Origin: Rhodopseudomonas sp. P2A-2r
GTDB taxonomy: Bacteria > Pseudomonadota > Alphaproteobacteria > Rhizobiales > Xanthobacteraceae
NCBI RefSeq assembly: GCF_026015985.1
Contig: NZ_CP110389.1
Span: 682,001-746,000 of the forward strand
Length of the DNA stretch: 64,000 nt
Direction of reading: 5' to 3'
Shown in pieces: positions 36,796 through 45,461 of this stretch. The notes under the pieces are model-generated. The model saw only the letters and a program-made list of their open reading frames with translations, had not been told where the DNA came from and did not search any database. Each line of letters opens with the position of its first letter. The stretch's first letter is position 1. The position numbers were made by a program, and so were the translations under genes.

Positions 36796-38115
36796 ATGAT
36801 GGATCCGCAGACGAACGAAGCCATGCTTAGGCCAGATGGCATTCGGGCGGGGCGGGGCGCGGATGCGGGCACCATGAAGCTGCTGATCCGCGTCGCCCAG
36901 TTGCTATTCGTCAATGGCGAAACCACCGAAGGGGCGCATCGCACGGTCGAGCGTCTCGGCGAATCGCTCTGCACCCCGGTGATACTCACGGCGAGGTGGG
37001 GAGACATCCGGGTTCAGCCGGACGCCTGCACATTCGGTGCCCAGATCCCTGCAGACCCTACGGCAGTCGACATCGGCCGGGTCAATGCCACGGAATGTCT
37101 TGTCGATGATATTCGCCTCCAGCGGGTCACGCGCGATGATGCCGAGCAGGCCCTTGATGCCATAAGTCGCATGCCGCCGGTCTCGCTGCTGCGCTTCGCC
37201 GTCATGGCCGCTGCCGGCGCCGCCGCGCTCAGCGTCATTTTCGGTGCGGCCCACATGTCGACAATCGTACTAGTTGCCGTGAGTGCCGGCCTCGGCGCCT
37301 GTGCCCGCCGCGGCGTCTCGCATCTAAGCCGCAGCCCGTTTCTGCAACCGTTTGTCGCCAGCCTGCTGGCCGGCGCGATCGTCAGCTTGGCCAGTGTACT
37401 GCATGACCCAGCGCCGCTGCATCTGCTCGCCGCATGCCCTTGCATGGTGCTGGTGCCGGGCCCGCACTTTCTAAACGGCGCGATCGATCTGGTGCGCGCG
37501 CGCATTGCACTAGGCGCGGCCCGCATTCTGTTTGCCAGCCTGATCGTGGTCGCGATCTCCGCCGGACTGCTCATTGGACTGTCGATCAGCGCCGCGCGTT
37601 TCGCCCCCACCGACGCGGTCGCTGCCGTTCCGTTGCTGTACGATGTCTGTGCCGCTGGAATAGCCGTGGCTGCCTATGGCGTGTTCTTCAACATGCCGTG
37701 GCGGATGCTAGCACTGCCGATCGGCATCGGGATGGCGGCGCACGCCTTGCGATGGGAGATGATCGATTTCGGCGCCAGCGCGCCGCTTGCAGCCTTCGCG
37801 GTCTGTGCGCTAGTCGGGTGCTGCATGGCGCCGCTGTCACGCCGGTTGCGGGTGCCGTTCGGCGCATCATCATTCGCCGCAGTAGTATCCCTGATCCCCG
37901 GCATCTTCATGTTCCAGACGGCAGCGGATGCGCTGTCCCTGATTGGGCATGGCTCGGCTTCTGCAGCCGTGCTGACCGAGATCGCCAGGAACGTCGTGAC
38001 GGCCTCGCTGATTCTCACTGCGATGACGGCAGGCCTCATCGTGCCAAAGATGACGTTCGACTACTTTGCAACGCCGGCCAGATCCTTTCGGCGGCAAGAG
38101 CGTCAACCGAGCTAA
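36796..38115 (+). CDS. ThrE-type threonine/serine exporter-like protein
   Basis: Protein of 439 residues with ThrE topology. An N-terminal cytoplasmic domain (LLIRVAQLLFVNGETTEGAHRTVERLGE, a DUF1212-like region) precedes a set of about ten hydrophobic helices (SLLRFAVMAAAGAAALSVIFG, FLQPFVASLLAGAIVSL, LVPGPHFLNGAIDLVRARI, RVPFGASSFAAVVSLIPGIFMFQ). It would export amino acids or small hydroxy acids. It begins 3 bp after the fumC stop, so the two are probably co-transcribed. Confidence 0.85.
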   Translation: MMDPQTNEAMLRPDGIRAGRGADAGTMKLLIRVAQLLFVNGETTEGAHRTVERLGESLCTPVILTARWGDIRVQPDACTFGAQIPADPTAVDIGRVNATECLVDDIRLQRVTRDDAEQALDAISRMPPVSLLRFAVMAAAGAAALSVIFGAAHMSTIVLVAVSAGLGACARRGVSHLSRSPFLQPFVASLLAGAIVSLASVLHDPAPLHLLAACPCMVLVPGPHFLNGAIDLVRARIALGAARILFASLIVVAISAGLLIGLSISAARFAPTDAVAAVPLLYDVCAAGIAVAAYGVFFNMPWRMLALPIGIGMAAHALRWEMIDFGASAPLAAFAVCALVGCCMAPLSRRLRVPFGASSFAAVVSLIPGIFMFQTAADALSLIGHGSASAAVLTEIARNVVTASLILTAMTAGLIVPKMTFDYFATPARSFRRQERQPS

Positions 38116-38377
38116 TTAAACGTCAACTCGGTCAACCGTGAAGCTGACCCAGCCTAGCTGAGGAGATCCCGGGCTGCGGCGGCTGCGCGGGTACCCCGGC
38201 CAGGGAAGGACCCTTTATTCTGACGGAGCGAGGGCCTGTTAAGTCCGACGTCATCCTATGAAGGCTGTAAACCCTGGCCGATTGCCTGGTGGTGTGGGGA
38301 AACTTCGGGCTGCGGCGGCTGTGCATCCAAAGTCCAGCCGTCCCATTCTTAGATCGACCTCTTTGCATCATATCCGT

Positions 38378-38444
38378 CCACCCAGTCCAACGATTTGCGA
38401 GAGGTATGGACGCGAGAAATGCCCGTAAACAAAGGTCGCGTCCA
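38378..38444. repeat. Repeats in the 38.1-38.6 kb gene-free stretch
   Basis: CGTCCACCCAGTCCAA (about 38379) recurs as CGTCCACGCAGTCCAC (about 38439). TGGACGCGA (38407-38415) and TCGCGTCCA (38436-38444) form a perfect 9-bp inverted repeat. A 15-bp direct repeat GGGCTGCGGCGGCTG lies at 38171 and 38307. An AT-rich tract follows at 38456-38505. Such iteron-like sites next to a helicase/primase-type gene could be a replication or excision site of a defunct element. Otherwise 38116-38584 holds no gene. Confidence 0.45.
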
Positions 38445-38584
38445 CGCAGTCCACTAGTTTTGTTATTTTTTTGAGTCTAAATAATAATAAGGTTTTTTGT
38501 CATCCTTCGCCCGGCTGAAACTTCAACTTCCCTCAAACTGCATGGACCTGATAGACCGACTGGATCGACGGCCGGCTTGACCGG

Positions 38585-39785
38585 CTAAGGAACCTCCTCA
38601 TCAAAGGCGTCTGTCGGGATGATTGGCCAATCGACGGTTTGACCAACGAGTGCTTCGAAGGCCTCTCTTGCCTGAGCGAGCTGAGGAAAGCAGTAATGAT
38701 ACGGACGGTGAGACGGGCCGTCGTCCGCTTTTCCGGAAGGCCGGCTCCGTCGCGCTCCCAGTTTCAGAATGCATTCGCCAAACTGCGGCTTGGTCTGGCG
38801 CCGCCGCTCACCGATCTGCGTTGCCGCTTTGACATAATCCTGGAACAGCGTCTCGATGGGGACCTGCAGAAGCCAGTCAGGACTTTCCGTCGTGGTCGAG
38901 CCGTCCCACAGTCGGCCGAACCAATAGCTGGTCACCGAGTCGAGAGACCTCAGCTTCTGATCGAGAAGCGCCTTCGTCTTCGGGATCTTCCGCAGATTGA
39001 CACTGTTGAGGTCGAAGTTGAGCAGATCACACAACAACCGCTCGCGTCCGCCGGCGTTCAGCTCGTCTTCCATCTCTTTGAAATAGGCGTTGTTCTGTGC
39101 GCACCGAGGGTGCACGTCCAGAACGCAGAAGCGCCGCTCGTCCACCCCGGCCGGGACGACCCACTTTTCATTCGACGTCATCACGCAGTGGACGTAGTTC
39201 GGCATTCGGATGGGATCTACGCGCTTGGCCTCCACCAGTTGCATGTCTGAGGTGATCAGGCCCTTCAAACGGCCCTCTGCCGCCTTGTCGCCGGCCCAGA
39301 CTGCCTCATCGGCCTGCAGGAGCAGGCAATTGGCCATATGACTGTTGAAGTTTCCGGTGATGTAGCGTCCCTCATCTACCTGCACGTAGTGAGCGGCAAT
39401 CAACGAACCGAAGACTTCACCGAGCTTGCTTTTGCCTGAGCCCATGCTGCCGCGCAAAACCAGCGCGGTACCGAGTTTGTCCCGCGGCCGCTGCATCATT
39501 TGAGCGAACCAGCCGAAGAGGTAGGCATAGAGGGCCGGGTCCGAATTGCAGATGTTGTTGAGGACGTGGTCCTTGAACACGGCGTAGCTGCCCTGCTCCG
39601 ACGGAGTGACGGAGAAACCTCGCCACAGGTTCAGATAGTTGTCCCGTCCAAGCGCGCCGTCTGGGTTTGGAAAGAATTCGACGCCCGCATATTGCCGCCG
39701 CTTCGGATGAGTCAGCCATGCAACGCCAAGCGGGATCCACTTCGCGTTGCCTGCAGCATCACTGATGCGGACGCGCCAAGGATCG
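38585..39785 (-). pseudogene. DUF5906 phage/plasmid-type helicase remnant, N-terminal part lost
   Basis: About 400 residues of an ATPase-helicase end, related to primase/VapE-like proteins of small mobile elements. Coding sense extends upstream of the first in-frame start (GTG 39580): WRVRISDAAGNAKWIPLG, VAWLTHPKRRQYAGVEFF and LNLWRGFSVTPSEQG are in frame. The Walker A motif is LRGSMGSGKSKLG, and a Walker B-like segment is CLLLQADEAVW. VHCVMTSNEKWVVPAG and DERRFCVLDV complete the domain. The 5' part has been replaced near 39785 by a fragment of another gene. It would drive replication of an integrated element, and is probably dead. Confidence 0.75.
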
Positions 39786-40088
39786 CGACTTTTGCATGCA
39801 GCAAATTGAACGGCCGGTCGGCAGGGCGCTTCATGGGCAAATGCAACAGGCCAGGCACATCGGTACAGGTAATCTGAGAATTACCGGGGTCGAGCATCAA
39901 GGCGAGCGCGACGCTCCCTCGTAGGCTCTCTGCTGCGAAACCTTCTGTGTGAATCGCTCGACCGCATCGTTCATGAAAGATGCGTCGGCTGAGTATCCGC
40001 ACAGCCACCCAAACTGCCCGCGATAGCCTTCCGGTGGTTCGAAAAGCTGCGACAATGATGGCGGTTTGTTCTTTTCGCTGTTCCACAT
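39786..40088 (-). pseudogene. 5' fragment of an unrecognised gene, frameshifted
   Basis: ATG 40088 opens MWNSEKNKPPSLSQLFEPPEGY and runs to AYEG, where one base appears lost near 39917. The shifted frame continues sensibly as SVALALMLDPGNSQITCTDVPGLLHLP to LLHAKVAILG. The HxK in LLHAK resembles the start of a phospholipase-D type motif, a weak hint only. The fragment then joins the DUF5906 remnant near 39785. It follows the 88-residue ORF by 2 bp, so these were probably one operon before decay. Confidence 0.5.
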
Positions 40089-40090
40089 CG

Positions 40091-40357
40091 TTAGTTGCCC
40101 GCCGGAGCTAGAAGCTGATCAAGTTTGCCCTGCAGATCAGCATTGAGCAGAACGAGATTCGGTAGTCGGAATGAGATGCCATCGGGCCACTCGATTCGTC
40201 CGCCCGATACTTCTATCTCTTCCTCAGGCAACACGTCGTCGGATTCGACAGTTGATGCGGCCGCTGCGCGGCCGACGAATGCCGGTCCTGGGACAATCTG
40301 CGTTCCACGGAGGCGTAACACGCGGTCGTCCCGCTCGACGAGGGACGAGATGACCAT
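40091..40357 (-). CDS. Small hypothetical ORF, possibly the end of a larger gene
   Basis: An 88-residue frame ending just before the next start at 40088. The acidic centre (STVESDDVLPEEEIEVSGGRIEWPDG) and end (LVLLNADLQGKLDQLLAPAGN) look like coding sequence. Its N terminus, however, lies inside a duplicated segment of another gene and is in a different frame from it. The original gene start is probably lost. No family is recognised. Confidence 0.45.
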   Translation of the reverse strand: MVISSLVERDDRVLRLRGTQIVPGPAFVGRAAAASTVESDDVLPEEEIEVSGGRIEWPDGISFRLPNLVLLNADLQGKLDQLLAPAGN

Positions 40358-40359
40358 CG

Positions 40360-40487
40360 CTTCGAGGGGGCCGCAACGACCATCACAAGGATGCTTTCAG
40401 GTTGGATAACTCAAATTTCGGCGGAGGGTATTTCACGCCTGAGCTCTTCGAGAAGAACCTCCTGGGGGTTCTTCATGGATTACCTCG
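40360..40487 (-). repeat. Partial tandem duplicate of the start of the gene at 40541-41149
   Basis: About 128 bp match 41032-41160 at roughly 85 percent by eye. The copy includes the start codon (ATG 40476, MKNPQEVLLEELRREIPSAEI) but has TGA where the parent has TGG (EIWVIKPES versus EI-stop-VIQPES). It is therefore a dead 5' copy. Upstream translation signals are also duplicated. Confidence 0.75.
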
Positions 40488-40540
40488 TAAGTGCCCTGTG
40501 GCCGACGCATCTGCTGAGCCAACTGGAAGCTTGACTTGTT

Positions 40541-41149
40541 TTACCTGACCTCGAGCTCGTCACCGGATGCATCACGACATGACCAGTGTTCGCCCTGAGG
40601 AGTCGGCCTGCCAAAATGGCGTGAAAGCGCGGGCCCGTTGTCGCAGGTGCAGGAGCCATTCGATAAAACGAATATCTCGGCACCGCCGACTAGACTGCCG
40701 CTTGCGATTTCCCGAAAGCCGTTCGGGAGCTTTTTAAAGGCAGCGTAGTGTGCGCAGCCAAGCTCGGCCGCGAAGACCGCGGCGGATCCGATCAGACCTG
40801 TTATGGCCAAACCGAGAATTATCGACGCGAGGGCGCGGCGGCAAAGGGGCATCTGTAGGACGCCGGCCCTTTCGCGCGCCTTGATGGACGACAAGTTGAG
40901 AACGAGCTCGGGAGCGCGCCTCGCAACGACGTTGGCCAGCCCTGCATCTTCTAGCCTCCCAGTCTCCATCTGTCGCATTTCGTCGAGGACGGGTTCACCG
41001 CGGACAGGCTCATTCGGCTTGCGCGCTTCTTCTTCGAGAGGTGTGGCAACGACCATCACAAGGATGCTTTCAGGTTTGATGACCCAAATTTCGGGAGAGG
41101 GCATTTCACGCCTGAGCTCTGCGAGAAAAACCTCCTCAGTTTTCTTCAT
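40541..41149 (-). CDS. Hypothetical single-pass membrane protein
   Basis: Protein of 202 residues. The first 110 residues are hydrophilic and charged (VFLAELRREMPSPEIWVIKPESILVMVVATPLEEEARKP). A single membrane helix follows (RRALASIILGLAITGLIGSAAVFAAELG, about 105-130). After it comes a Cys-containing domain with LGCAHYAAFKKLPNGF, GSCTCDNGP and HWSCRDASGD. This suggests a cytoplasmic N terminus and an exported, disulphide-bonded C terminus. No family is recognised. Its 5' end is duplicated at 40360-40487. Confidence 0.6.
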   Translation of the reverse strand: MKKTEEVFLAELRREMPSPEIWVIKPESILVMVVATPLEEEARKPNEPVRGEPVLDEMRQMETGRLEDAGLANVVARRAPELVLNLSSIKARERAGVLQMPLCRRALASIILGLAITGLIGSAAVFAAELGCAHYAAFKKLPNGFREIASGSLVGGAEIFVLSNGSCTCDNGPALSRHFGRPTPQGEHWSCRDASGDELEVR

Positions 41150-41227
41150 GGATCACCTAGGGAGTGTGCAGCGCACGCCGCATGGCGCTTACCTCGGCAG
41201 AGCGACGATGCCGCCTGGGTCGCTGTT

Positions 41228-41635
41228 TCAAAGTGGACGGCTGCCTTTGGCCAGTTCCGCGATCTCGGACCGGGTCAAGGGGGCGGCGTGAGTCGGCGTT
41301 ACCTTAGTGTGGGAAGGACGATTCGACTGCTCCCGGCCAATGCCGTCCGTCGCTTCCGACCAAACGATGCAAAAAATGTCCACGCCATCAGTTTCCAAGA
41401 TGGCTGCAGATCGCACCACGCGGCGACGACAGGTAACGGCAGCCCGAAAATGATGGGCCGCAAAATCCAGCGTCGCCAGGGATTTCGCATGTCGATCTTC
41501 GGCAAGCTCGCGTACTCCGTCGAAAATGGTAAGTCGCAGGCTACCCTTGTGCGGTTCAGTGCCAGCCACCGGTGTCAGCAGTCGAACGACGGTTGGCCAG
41601 CGGCGGCGGTCACTCGGCGTCAGCGCCGACCCCAA
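41228..41635 (-). CDS. Doubtful small hypothetical protein
   Basis: A 135-residue frame with a plausible core (LATLDFAAHHFRAAVTCRRRVVRSAAILETDGVDIFCIVWSEATDG). The overlapping + strand frame at 41288-41698 has poorer composition. No motif or family is recognised, and the flanking sequence is element debris. It may be a remnant. The stretch 41636-41999 holds no other gene. Confidence 0.3.
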   Translation of the reverse strand: MGSALTPSDRRRWPTVVRLLTPVAGTEPHKGSLRLTIFDGVRELAEDRHAKSLATLDFAAHHFRAAVTCRRRVVRSAAILETDGVDIFCIVWSEATDGIGREQSNRPSHTKVTPTHAAPLTRSEIAELAKGSRPL

Positions 41636-41781
41636 TCCTTCGCGCCACGGGACCTAACGCACTTTAGGCGACTGGCCGATTTCTTCCATAACATTTGATG
41701 AGCGAACGACCGGTTGAACTCGCCGCGCAAGGCGGACCGTGGACATCTCGAGGCCTAGGGCAGGCCAGCGAAATATCCGAG

Positions 41782-41800
41782 GACACCCCGGCGGGGTGTC
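41782..41800. terminator. Short perfect hairpin
   Basis: GACACCCC and GGGGTGTC form an 8-bp perfect stem around the 3-base loop GGC, between the doubtful minus-strand gene and the MocR gene. No T-run follows. It may insulate the MocR gene from the element debris. Confidence 0.35.
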
Positions 41801-41999
41801 GGCCCGTCGCGGCCGGGCGGTCGCGGCGCGAGCAACCTCCCGAAGCACTATGATCTTCCAGGCATTTCTGGTTAATCCCAAGATGCCTTGCTGAAGTGAA
41901 GTTCGGGCTGTTTCCTCCAGGCCTAGTTGTGTTGGCCCAAGCAGGATTGCTCTGTCGGGGGATGTTTGATTGAAAAATAATCGCATTCAGAAGAATCGC

Positions 42000-43478
42000 A
42001 TGTCCCTTGCCGGAATGCATCTTCAGCGAACGTCCTCGATTGCCTTGCATCAACAGATTGCCGCGCACATGCGCAGCGGTATTCTGCGCGGCATCTTTCC
42101 GGCCGGCACACAGTTTCTCGGATCCCGCGAAGTGGCCCGCGAACTAGGCTGCTCACGCATGGTTGTGCTGACCGCTTGGGAGCTGCTTTATGCGGAGGGG
42201 TATCTGGAATCGACGCCGCGCGGCGGTGTCAAGGTAGCTTCGGTCAGCCAGTTCCAAGCCGTTGTCGCGGTCGCGCCAGTACCCGCTGCCGAAACTGGTG
42301 CAGTCGATCATGCTGGACCTGTTTCACAGCGCTGGCGATCGCTGCTGGCCTCCGAATACGACACCAACTGGAAATCCGATATGGCCCCCGGAGCGCCGGA
42401 TATTTCCAGCTTTCCCTTCAAGGAATGGGCACGGCTGCTGCGCCAGAGCTGGCAGGATCCTGATGGTGCAGACTGCCTCGACCTGCCTGCGGCCGGCCTG
42501 CCGGAGCTGCGTCAGGAGATTGCGAACTTCCTTGGCTCCGTCCGTGGCGTGGTGTGCACCCCGGATCAGGTGGTCGTGACTTCGGGTACCTCGAGCGCGC
42601 TCGACCTGATCAGCCGAATGATTTTGGACGATGGTGACGAGGTCTGGGTCGAGGAACCCGGCTTCGTCGAGGCGCGCTGGGCGCTCACCGCCGCGGGGGC
42701 AAAGCTGGTGCCGGTGCCGGTGGACGACAGAGGTCTGTGCGTCGCGGAAGGGATTGCTCGCGCCCCCAACGCCAAACTGATCGTGGTGACGCCGTCGCAT
42801 CAATATCCGCTCGGCGTCAGCATGGGACTGGAGCGGCGCCTGGAATTGCTCGACTGGGCCAACAGGAACGATGCCTGGATCGTCGAGGACGACTACGATT
42901 CCGAATTCAGGCACCAGGAGAGTATGATCGCCTCGTTGCGCTCGCTGGATCGCGAACAGCGCGTGATCTATCTCGGAACCTTCTCGAAAATCATGATGCC
43001 GAGCCTGCGGCTGGGCTACATCGTGGCGCCAGAACGTTTTGTAGGCACCTTCAGCAAAGGCCGCGCCCGCATCGACGTGCACTCCTCCGGCATCGGCCAG
43101 CTCGCGCTCGCGGGCTTCATGAAGGAGGGTCATCTGCTGCGCCACCTCAGGCGTATGCGGAAGGTTTACGCGGAGCGCCAGCAGGCGCTGATGCAAGCCA
43201 TCACCACGTTGATGCCCGACGACCTGCATGCCTCGCCGGCGGCAACCGGGCTGCATCTGGTGGCATTCTTCACCGAACGCATGAAGGCCCGCATGACCGA
43301 TCAGGAAGCCGCCCGCACCCTAAAGCGTGCCGGCATTCATGTTCAACCGCTGTCACAAAACTATCTGGAGCGTGCAACGCGGCCCGGGCTGGTGTTCGGC
43401 TACGGCCGGCTGAAGGCGGAGGACGCGCGGCGCCTGATCGCAGGGATCGCCGAAGCGCTGGGATGCGGCCAGCACTAA
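42000..43478 (+). CDS. MocR-type regulator (GntR HTH fused to aminotransferase domain)
   Basis: Regulator of about 492 residues from ATG 42000; TTG 41970 is possible. The N-terminal GntR-type winged helix is ALHQQIAAHMRSGILRGIFPAGTQFLGSREVARELGCSRMVVLTAWELLYAEGYLES. After a linker, the fold-type I aminotransferase domain binds PLP through Lys in YLGTFSKIMMPSLRLGY; VTSGTSSALDLISRMIL and IVEDDYDSEFR are also typical. MocR proteins control genes for amino compound or vitamin B6 metabolism. It is followed by the hyu operon after 357 bp in the same direction, and is its most likely regulator. The effector could be an amino compound or PLP. Confidence 0.92.
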   Translation: MSLAGMHLQRTSSIALHQQIAAHMRSGILRGIFPAGTQFLGSREVARELGCSRMVVLTAWELLYAEGYLESTPRGGVKVASVSQFQAVVAVAPVPAAETGAVDHAGPVSQRWRSLLASEYDTNWKSDMAPGAPDISSFPFKEWARLLRQSWQDPDGADCLDLPAAGLPELRQEIANFLGSVRGVVCTPDQVVVTSGTSSALDLISRMILDDGDEVWVEEPGFVEARWALTAAGAKLVPVPVDDRGLCVAEGIARAPNAKLIVVTPSHQYPLGVSMGLERRLELLDWANRNDAWIVEDDYDSEFRHQESMIASLRSLDREQRVIYLGTFSKIMMPSLRLGYIVAPERFVGTFSKGRARIDVHSSGIGQLALAGFMKEGHLLRHLRRMRKVYAERQQALMQAITTLMPDDLHASPAATGLHLVAFFTERMKARMTDQEAARTLKRAGIHVQPLSQNYLERATRPGLVFGYGRLKAEDARRLIAGIAEALGCGQH

Positions 43479-43489
43479 GCCTTCTGCGA

Positions 43490-43518
43490 AAATAATTTCG
43501 CCGCTTGGCGGGTTATTT
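43490..43518 (+). terminator. Hairpin after the MocR gene
   Basis: AAATAA (43490-43495) pairs with TTATTT (43513-43518), and CGCC with GGCG inside it around the loop GCTT. It lies 12 bp after the MocR stop. The form suggests a terminator that separates MocR from the operon; the rest of 43519-43835 shows no gene and should hold the operon promoter. Confidence 0.45.
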
Positions 43519-43835
43519 CAATCCATGATGTCGTTGACGTCGAAGCCTCCAAAATAGCCAGCTTCTGTTGGTTCAATCCTGCTCCGGTGGGCGGTGGGCG
43601 GGATTTTCCTTGCGCAGGCGGCAGTTCAGCGCGCCCATCGCATAGGGAAGCGATGCCGTGATCTGCCCTTTCGAACGGCAGGTCTGCCGCGAAATGTCGC
43701 AGATGTGCGCGCCGCCGATTTACCGAGATAATCCAATCGCTGGCCTAGCCGTTTCGGGCAACTCTGGCTCTATGGCGGCCGGCGAAGGTCGTGTCAAAAA
43801 TTGCGACGAGCTGATCCAACAGAGGAAGCAGGCGG

Positions 43836-45446
43836 ATGATCGTTGATCGCGGGCGGATGTTGAAGATCATGAGCGGCGTGGCGCTGCTGGCCCTGCTGCC
43901 GGCGGCGGCGCAGGCCCAGACCCGTGCAGAGACGCTGCGTCAGGTGACTGGCAACAACATTCCCACTCTCGATCCCACCACGCCGGGCGCGACGCGCGAA
44001 GCCTTCGGCGTCTCAACCAGCATCTATGACCGCCTCGTGGCCTTCGAGCGCAAGCGCGACGAGAATGGCGTCTGGGTGTTCGACCGCACGAAGATCCGCG
44101 GCGAACTTGCCGAAAGTTATGAGATCAGCGCCGACGGTTTGAAGATCACTTTCAAGCTGCGCGATGCCAAATGGCATGATGGCACACCGGTCACCGCCGA
44201 GGACATCAAGTGGTCGCTGGATCGTGCGGTCACCGCGAAGTCGATCGCCGCAGGCCAGATGGGCACGGGCTCGCTGACAAAGGCCGAGCAGTTCGCTGTG
44301 GTCGATGCCAAAACCGTCACCGTTACGCTGCCTAAGGCCGACCGTCTGGCGCTCGCCAATCTCGCCACGCCGCTGGCTCCGATGTTCAACAGCAAGCTCG
44401 CTAAATCCCATGCGACAGTGGAAGATCCGTGGGCTCAAGAATGGCTGAAGACCAACACCGCAGGCTCCGGCGCCTACAAGGTCGAGGCGTTCAAGCCCGG
44501 CGAACAACTGATCCTGAAGCGCAACGACGATTGGAACAGCGGACCCGGCGGCAAACCAGCGTTCTTCAAGCGCGTCATCGAGCAGACCATTGCCGATCCC
44601 GCCACCCGTGCCAACCTGGTCGAGAAGGGCGACGCCGACATCGCCATCGACCTGCAGGCGAGCGACGTGCCGGCGCTGCAGCAGCGTGGCAAGATCAAGG
44701 TCGAGTCGACGCCGCAGTCCAACGGCTTTACAATGATCGCCTTCAACACCCAGATGGCGCCGTTTGACAACATCAAGGTGCGCAAAGCGATCGCCGCGGC
44801 GCTGCCCTATGACGACATGTTCAAGGCCGCGATCTTCAAGCGTGGCTTCCCGCTGTACGGCGCATCGTGGACCGCGCCGCCGAACGCCAATTTCCCGCAA
44901 CCCATGCCGGTGAAGACCGATATCGCCGCGGCGAAGGCGCTGCTTACGGAAGCTGGCTTCCCCAACGGCTTCAAAACGACCTTCAGCATCAATGTCGGCT
45001 CTGCGGCGGTCACCGAGCCAATGGCCGTGTTGCTCAAGGAATCGCTGGCCAAAATCGGCATCGAAGTCGATATCCAGAAACTGCCCGATGCCCAGATGTC
45101 GACGCAGATCACCGACAAGAAGCTGCCGTTCTTCACCGAAGGCTCCACCGCCTGGCTGCCGACTACCGACTACTTCTTTCGCAACTTCTTCACCGGCAAC
45201 CAGCGCTGGAACTACAGCTCCTGGAACGACGAACTGGTGATGACCCTGGCCAATCAGGCACGGTTCGAGCAGGACCAGGCGAAGTATGACGGCATGGGCA
45301 AGCAGATGATCGCTGAATACGTCAAGGAAACCCCGATGGTGCTGCTTTGGCAGGCCAACCAGGACGCCGTGATGATCCCGCAGATCGAAGGCTATACCTA
45401 CTGGTTCCACCGTCAGGTCGATTTCCGCGACCTGAGCCGCAAGTAA
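43836..45446 (+). CDS. ABC transporter substrate-binding protein, peptide/nickel family
   Basis: Protein of 536 residues from ATG 43836 with an AGGAAG-containing site; ATG 43857 is possible. A signal peptide (IMSGVALLALLPAAAQAQ) is followed by the SBP_bac_5 fold: YDRLVAFERKRDENGVWVF, FKLRDAKWHDGTPVTAEDIKWSLDR, and GSGAYKVEAFKPGEQLILKRNDDW. It would bind a peptide-like or small organic solute in the periplasm. No permease or ATPase genes are adjacent, so it must use a transporter encoded elsewhere. It is the first gene of the catabolic operon, 15 bp before hyuA. Confidence 0.92.
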   Translation: MIVDRGRMLKIMSGVALLALLPAAAQAQTRAETLRQVTGNNIPTLDPTTPGATREAFGVSTSIYDRLVAFERKRDENGVWVFDRTKIRGELAESYEISADGLKITFKLRDAKWHDGTPVTAEDIKWSLDRAVTAKSIAAGQMGTGSLTKAEQFAVVDAKTVTVTLPKADRLALANLATPLAPMFNSKLAKSHATVEDPWAQEWLKTNTAGSGAYKVEAFKPGEQLILKRNDDWNSGPGGKPAFFKRVIEQTIADPATRANLVEKGDADIAIDLQASDVPALQQRGKIKVESTPQSNGFTMIAFNTQMAPFDNIKVRKAIAAALPYDDMFKAAIFKRGFPLYGASWTAPPNANFPQPMPVKTDIAAAKALLTEAGFPNGFKTTFSINVGSAAVTEPMAVLLKESLAKIGIEVDIQKLPDAQMSTQITDKKLPFFTEGSTAWLPTTDYFFRNFFTGNQRWNYSSWNDELVMTLANQARFEQDQAKYDGMGKQMIAEYVKETPMVLLWQANQDAVMIPQIEGYTYWFHRQVDFRDLSRK

Positions 45447-45461
45447 CCGGCAACAGAAAGC

